Source of the DNA: Actinomycetes bacterium | GTDB taxonomy: Bacteria; Planctomycetota; Phycisphaerae; JAACET01 | DNA: 9,124 nt | Reading direction: 5' to 3' | NCBI GenBank assembly: GCA_030631725.1 | Contig: DAOVKO010000079.1 | Span: 1 to 9,124, forward strand | Shown: piece after piece, positions 4,935 to 9,124 of the stretch | How the letters are laid out: each line of letters starts with the position of its first letter | Numbering within the stretch: position 1 is the first letter of the stretch | Notes under the pieces: generated by a model | Told to the model about the DNA's origin: nothing | Database searches by the model: none | What the model saw: the letters and a program-made list of their open reading frames with translations, nothing else | Translations under genes and position numbers: made by a program

Positions 4935-6299
4935 TTAATCTGAAGCGGTATAATCGGGTGCTACGACCAGCAGGTCATAGCCGTCGTAGCCGGTGATTTT
5001 CGTCCTAACAATCTGTCCAACTGCAAGTGGTCGACGGCTTCGGACACGGCAAATACCGTCCACCTCCGGTGCTTGAGCATAATAGCGGCCTTCGAAGCGA
5101 CGGGGACTTATTTGGCGGTCAATTAGAACGTCGATTTTTTCACCTAGCAAGGCGGTGTTGCGCTGAGCGACAATCTCCTGCTGGAGTTGCATCAGGGCCT
5201 GGAGCCTTTGCTGCTTGACATGCTCGGGCGCCTGGTGGGGAAAATCGGCGGCGGGAGTACCGGGTTCGGGTGAGAACGTAAAAGCCCCGAGGGCGTGGAA
5301 GCGTAGGCGACGGACAAAATCCAGCAGTTCGTCGAATTGGGCCTCGGTTTCACCCGGGAATCCAACAATGATGGTGGTTCGCAGGGCCAAATCGGGCATG
5401 GCCTTGAACAGCCGGTCAATGAGTTTTTCGCTGCGGGCTCGGCTAAAACGCCTGCCCATGCGGCGAAGGATAGGGTCAGAAATGTGCTGGAGGGGCAGGT
5501 CCAGGTAATGGACGAAATGGGGCAAGTCAGCCATGGCCTTGATGGTGTCGTTGGTGAGGCTGGAAGGATAGGCATAGAGGATGCGGAGCCAGCCTAGGCC
5601 GGGGAGCTTGTCGAGCTTGGCCAGCAAGGCGGCTAATCCTGTATCGGCGGGCAGATCGCGGCCGTAACTGCTGGTGTCCTGTCCGATGATGTTCAGCTCA
5701 ACTGAGCCATCGGCGAGTAGTTCCTTGGCCTCGGAGAGGATGGTCCTGGGGCTCTTGGAGCGGAAAGGCCCGCGAATGGCTGGGATGGTGCAAAAGCTGC
5801 AGTGCTGGCTGCATCCTTCGGAGATCCGCAAGTAAGCGTATGAACCGGGGGTGATGCGCACGCGGGGAGTATCGCGGCTGGGCGTTTTGTTTTTTGTGCT
5901 CAGGAGGACTTTCGGGCTGGATTCAGTCTCAGCAGCGACGGCCCGGAGCAGATCGCGGCGGTTGTTGACACCGACCAGAGCGTCGATGCCTGGCAGATCG
6001 TCGAGGAGCCTGCGGCCAAGTCTACTGGGCAGGCAGCCGGTGACCACTACGCGGCGGCAGGGCCCGGTCTGCTTGCGGGACAAAGCCTCGCGGATGACTT
6101 CATAGGATTCGCGGCAGGCGTCGGCTAGAAATCCGCAGGTATTGATAACAATGACTTCAGCCTGGTCCTGCTCCGCGCCGACGGTGTAGCCCGCCTCGCC
6201 CAGCATCGCCAACATCCGCTCGGAATCGACAAGGTTTTTGGCGCATCCGAGGGAAACAAAGGCTACCGATAACGGTTCTATTGCTGTTTTACGAGCCAT
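4935..6299 (-). CDS. rimO: ribosomal protein S12 methylthiotransferase RimO
   Basis: 454 residues, full length for RimO. This radical-SAM enzyme adds a methylthio group to an aspartate of ribosomal protein uS12 in the cytoplasm. The N-terminal UPF0004 domain shows its three cluster-binding cysteines: Cys19 in VSLGCAKNLVDSE, Cys55 in INTCGF, Cys89 in TGCLP. The radical-SAM CxxxCxxC is at Cys163/Cys167/Cys170 (GCSQHCSFC), in the RimO-typical context ISEGC...TIPAIRGPFRSK. GQDTSSYG and YPSS...LPLQHISD follow. A TRAM domain occupies about the last 70 residues. GCAKNLVDSE and IPAIRGPFRS point to RimO rather than the tRNA enzyme MiaB. ATG at 6299-6297 is chosen because GAGGA lies five bases upstream. 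A GTG at 6311 has no ribosome site. No good promoter was found on this strand in the 6300-6468 gap. Confidence 0.95.
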   Translation of the reverse strand: MARKTAIEPLSVAFVSLGCAKNLVDSERMLAMLGEAGYTVGAEQDQAEVIVINTCGFLADACRESYEVIREALSRKQTGPCRRVVVTGCLPSRLGRRLLDDLPGIDALVGVNNRRDLLRAVAAETESSPKVLLSTKNKTPSRDTPRVRITPGSYAYLRISEGCSQHCSFCTIPAIRGPFRSKSPRTILSEAKELLADGSVELNIIGQDTSSYGRDLPADTGLAALLAKLDKLPGLGWLRILYAYPSSLTNDTIKAMADLPHFVHYLDLPLQHISDPILRRMGRRFSRARSEKLIDRLFKAMPDLALRTTIIVGFPGETEAQFDELLDFVRRLRFHALGAFTFSPEPGTPAADFPHQAPEHVKQQRLQALMQLQQEIVAQRNTALLGEKIDVLIDRQISPRRFEGRYYAQAPEVDGICRVRSRRPLAVGQIVRTKITGYDGYDLLVVAPDYTASD

Positions 6300-6357
6300 C
6301 AACGTCCTCACACTTGAGCTGGATAAATAAATCTTTGCTTATTATTTACTCGCCTGC

Positions 6358-6385
6358 TTGACAGCGGCCCCTGGCCAATTAGAAT
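6358..6385 (+). promoter_or_regulatory. near-consensus sigma70 promoter for the phosphate symporter gene
   Basis: Perfect -35 TTGACA (6358-6363), 16-base spacer, then -10 TAGAAT (6380-6385; 5 of 6). Transcription would start near 6392 and give a leader of about 77 bases. Just inside the leader lies an imperfect inverted repeat, CTAGAAC (6404-6410) and GTTCTTAG (6412-6419), that could be an operator. No CTGTCAT-type Pho box was seen. Confidence 0.6.
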
Positions 6386-6468
6386 GCCCTCAACTGCTTA
6401 TGGCTAGAACAGTTCTTAGTCTAACCTATAGGCGATTGGCAGTATAGTCTTTCCAAGGAAATCAGGTC

Positions 6469-8190
6469 ATGGAAGCAATCCTCAACGTGCTGGGCGGCCT
6501 GGGCTTCTTTATGTATGGGATGCACCTGATGTCCGGCGCCTTGCGGAAGGTGGCTAGCCATCAACTGCGCCGAATACTGGGGGCTCTGACCAAGACACGT
6601 GTAAAGGGTCTGCTGATGGGGGCCCTGGTTACTGCGGTGGTGCAGTCCAGTAGCTTTACGACGGTAATGACGGTGGGGTTGGTCAACGCGGCCTTGTTGA
6701 CGCTCAAACAGGGTATCTGCGTGATTCTGGGGGCAAACATCGGCACGACGGTAACAGCGTGGATCGTGGGGGCAGTGGGGGCGGCAGAACACTTCAAGAT
6801 CACCAACTATGCCCTTCCGGCGGTGGCGATAGGTTTTTTTCTGGCATGTGTAGTCAAGAGGCAAAACATCAAGAACTGGGGGTCGGTGCTGCTGGGCTTT
6901 GGAATGCTCTTCGTAGGGATCTGGTTTATGAAAGAGGCCTTTGCGGTCAGCGGGGGCGACACGAGTTCCTGGGCCCATGAGTTTTTCGAGAACTTTAGCC
7001 GACAACCGCTGCTGGGGATTCTGGCGGGGGCTGTTTTGACCATGCTGCTTCAAAGCAGCAGTGTGACCATTATGATTGTTCAGGTGCTGGCCTTGAACAA
7101 CCTGATCAGCTTTGAGGCGGCCCTAACGATTGTGCTGGGGGATAATATAGGCACGACCATCACTGCCCAGATTGCAGCCTTGCAAAGCACTACAGCCGGC
7201 AAACGGGTAGCCTGGGCTCACACGCTGTTTAATGTTACCGGGACGCTTCTGCTTTTGCCGTTTTTGTACATCGGCAGGCCCGACTGCCTGTGGGGGCAAC
7301 TGGTTTCAGCAGTATCGCCATCACAGAGCGTGGGTGTGAAAATCGCCATGGCTCACTTTCTGTTCAACACTATCAATGCGGTGGTGATTTTTTTGCCGGC
7401 GGTTTCGCTGCTGGAGCGGGCCAGCATATTTCTGGTGCGTGGGCGGGAAGGCGAACTGGAACTGGGCGCGGCCAGCTTGGAACGACACCTGCTGGCCACG
7501 CCGGTGGTGGCCCTGGACCAGGTGCGACGGGAAATTGTGCGGATGCTGGCTATTGCCCGCTCGGCGTTGGCTGATGCGGCGGCGGGATTCTTTGAGAGTA
7601 AGGAGCTCCGAAGATTGGCCGATGCCCAGGCCAAAGAAGACGTTGTGGACAACCTGCAGGCGGAGATTACTCAGTATCTGATCGAACTTTCCGAGCAGGG
7701 GCTGAGCCCCGAAGAAGCCGAGCAACTGCCGGTGTTCATGCACACGGTGAACGACGTAGAGCGGGTGAGCGACCATGCGGTTAATATTGTTGAGTTGGCC
7801 CGGAGGAAAGACGAACAGAAGATCAGTCTGTCGGAATATGCTCAAGGCGAGCTGCGAGAAATGCTCGAGCGAGTTGAGCAGATGCTGGCGGAGGTATCGC
7901 AGGGACTGGCAGAAAAGGATCGCAAGGCTGCGGCCAGGGCCCTGGAGATAGAAGATTATTTGAACCGCAGGCAAGTAGAGCTACAAAAAAACCATGTCAA
8001 TCGGCTCAATCAGGGGGTTTGTAAGCTGCAGGCAGGCTTGCTGTTTCTTGATTTTGTGGACAACATAGAGGAGATGGGGGATAAGCTGGCGAACATTGCC
8101 GAGGCGGTGATATCGGGGCTGCGGTGGGAGACATCCGCCCCGTCGTCGCATCAGCCGGCGCAAAGCAGCGGAGGCTCTCAGGAAAGCTAG
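6469..8190 (+). CDS. Na+/phosphate cotransporter with C-terminal PhoU-like domain
   Basis: 573 residues, the usual length for the bacterial NptA/YjbB type. It has two inverted-repeat Na/Pi symporter modules. Each carries the QSSS motif (59-62 and 195-198) and a paired G(A/D)NIGTT loop (88-94 and 224-230), the substrate and sodium site of the SLC34 family. Membrane spans fill residues 1-325. From about 345 to 550 a PhoU-like helical domain follows, with the metal-binding-type helices NDVERVSDHAVNI (428-440) and DFVDNIEEMGDKLANIAEAV (528-547). Such fusions move phosphate across the cytoplasmic membrane, and bacterial YjbB can act in export. The PhoU part probably senses or gates flux. ATG 6469 has AAGGAA eight bases upstream. 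The gene has its own strong promoter and is divergent from rimO. Its TAG stop overlaps the stop of the converging gene. Confidence 0.93.
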   Translation: MEAILNVLGGLGFFMYGMHLMSGALRKVASHQLRRILGALTKTRVKGLLMGALVTAVVQSSSFTTVMTVGLVNAALLTLKQGICVILGANIGTTVTAWIVGAVGAAEHFKITNYALPAVAIGFFLACVVKRQNIKNWGSVLLGFGMLFVGIWFMKEAFAVSGGDTSSWAHEFFENFSRQPLLGILAGAVLTMLLQSSSVTIMIVQVLALNNLISFEAALTIVLGDNIGTTITAQIAALQSTTAGKRVAWAHTLFNVTGTLLLLPFLYIGRPDCLWGQLVSAVSPSQSVGVKIAMAHFLFNTINAVVIFLPAVSLLERASIFLVRGREGELELGAASLERHLLATPVVALDQVRREIVRMLAIARSALADAAAGFFESKELRRLADAQAKEDVVDNLQAEITQYLIELSEQGLSPEEAEQLPVFMHTVNDVERVSDHAVNIVELARRKDEQKISLSEYAQGELREMLERVEQMLAEVSQGLAEKDRKAAARALEIEDYLNRRQVELQKNHVNRLNQGVCKLQAGLLFLDFVDNIEEMGDKLANIAEAVISGLRWETSAPSSHQPAQSSGGSQES

Positions 8191-9124
8191 GAGAATATCA
8201 GGGCATGGGCTCGGAGCAGCTCGGCAACGCTCCAGGCCTGAGCGATACATCCGCGGGGTGTGTGGGGTGGCTCAGCGTCAAAGATTTCGGAGATGAAATC
8301 TACACCGGCTTTGTCCAGGTGGTCGAAGAGGGGCTGGATCATCTGCTTGGCCTGCTGCCTGGCCCGGAGGGAGAAGTGGTTGACCTTCAGGTGGGCCTCG
8401 ACGAAGGGTCCAATCAGCCAGGCCCAGACGGTGCCCTGATGATAGGCGCTGTCCCGGCTGAAGGGGTCGCCATCACAGGAGCAGCGGTATTGGTAGTTTT
8501 CGCGGTCCAGACTGCGCAGGCCGAACGGGGTCAACAGATGCCGGCGGACCACCTCGACGACGGATTTCTGCTGCCCAGCAGCCAGAGGCGAGCAGGGCAA
8601 GGAGACGGCGAAGATCTGATTGGGCCTAAGATCGGCATTTGGCTGGCCGTCGGCGATGAAATCATAAAGGCATTGACCATGGGGGTTCCAGAATTCCGTT
8701 CGCAGGGCATGGGCGGCTTTATCGGCCAAGGCTGAATATCGTCCGGCGCGGTCCGGATCGTCACCGGCGAAGCGGTCGGCCATTCGCCGCAGGACGCTAT
8801 GCCAAAGAGCGTTGACTTCCACGGCGGCGCCGGGACGAGGGGTGAAGCACTGCCCGTTGCACTGAGTATCCATCCAGGTAAGCTGGGTATTCTGGTCGCC
8901 GCAGACAATTAAGCCGCGTTTGTCGGCGTGAATTCCAAAGCGAGTTCCCGCTTCGTAGGCGTCGAGTATTTTGCAGACGGCCGGTGCCAGCAGCTTCTGC
9001 CAGGTGTCAGCGTCATTGGTGGCCTGGAGGTATAAATCGGCAGCGTGGACAAACCACAGGGAAGCATCGACGCTGTTGTAGGCTGGTTTGGAGTCGTAGT
9101 CATCGAAGCAATTGGGGATCATCC
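8187..9124 (-). CDS. glycogen debranching enzyme, C-terminal part (runs off right edge)
   Basis: The reverse frame is open from the right edge to TAG at 8189-8187, giving 311 full codons of a gene that starts outside the window. Residues counted from the edge match the (alpha/alpha)6 catalytic domain of bacterial/archaeal glycogen debranching enzymes (amylo-alpha-1,6-glucosidase, GDE C-terminal family). The landmarks are YNSVDASLWF at 15-24, LTWMD at 81-85, RPNQIFAVSLP at 166-176, YHQGTVWAWLIGPF at 227-240 and SEIFDAEPPHTPRGCIAQAW at 278-297. It would hydrolyse alpha-1,6 branch points of glycogen in the cytoplasm. The first codon seen, ATG at 9122-9120 (MIPNCFDDY), corresponds to the internal LIPNRFPD segment of relatives and is not a start. 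The N-terminal domain lies beyond the window. Confidence 0.92.
   Translation of the reverse strand, partial: MIPNCFDDYDSKPAYNSVDASLWFVHAADLYLQATNDADTWQKLLAPAVCKILDAYEAGTRFGIHADKRGLIVCGDQNTQLTWMDTQCNGQCFTPRPGAAVEVNALWHSVLRRMADRFAGDDPDRAGRYSALADKAAHALRTEFWNPHGQCLYDFIADGQPNADLRPNQIFAVSLPCSPLAAGQQKSVVEVVRRHLLTPFGLRSLDRENYQYRCSCDGDPFSRDSAYHQGTVWAWLIGPFVEAHLKVNHFSLRARQQAKQMIQPLFDHLDKAGVDFISEIFDAEPPHTPRGCIAQAWSVAELLRAHALIFS

Noticed and set aside
8124..8735. 203-codon plus-strand frame opposite the debranching enzyme
   Set aside because: The minus strand carries clear family motifs throughout. The plus frame has no recognisable domain and starts inside the symporter gene.

Overview
The window reads as an ordinary chromosomal stretch from an uncultured-type bacterium with moderately high GC. 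The best guess is the Planctomycetota (Phycisphaerae-like). This rests on the style of the STAS proteins, with SSQ or VTR where the classical DSS sits, and on an FtsH-type C-terminal tail ending in KPTVADLI. No rRNA or other taxonomic marker is present, so the assignment is inference.

Left part (1-1251). A minus-strand gene for an exported protein runs off the left edge. Its signal peptide and ribosome binding site are clear. Upstream lie a good sigma70-type promoter, a perfect 16-bp palindrome over the -10 box and an 8-bp hairpin in the presumed 5' leader. Next comes an orphan fragment matching only the extreme C-terminus of the FtsH protease. It is followed by a minus-strand isoprenylcysteine methyltransferase-like membrane protein with its own promoter. 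The gap before the next gene holds a dispersed intergenic repeat.

Middle part (1252-4723), all plus strand. A lysylphosphatidylglycerol-synthase-TM/UPF0104 membrane protein overlaps a ComF-type phosphoribosyltransferase. Then come two tandem STAS-domain proteins, probable anti-sigma factor antagonists, and an overlapping MNT nucleotidyltransferase/HEPN pair of toxin-antitoxin type. Spacing allows co-transcription of the last four. A perfect TATAAT before the first STAS gene suggests they may have their own promoter.

Right part (4724-9124). After a 211-base gap without a gene lies the minus-strand gene for RimO, the ribosomal protein S12 methylthiotransferase. Divergent from it, and behind a near-consensus promoter, is a Na+/phosphate symporter fused to a PhoU-like domain. 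It converges tail to tail, sharing a CTAG with both stop codons, on the C-terminal half of a glycogen-debranching enzyme that runs off the right edge.

There is no tRNA, rRNA, CRISPR array, IS element or phage gene that I can see. Most genes are housekeeping or accessory genes of known families. The items most worth a second look are the paired non-canonical STAS proteins beside the MNT/HEPN pair, the FtsH tail fragment, and the regulatory architecture at 108-206.
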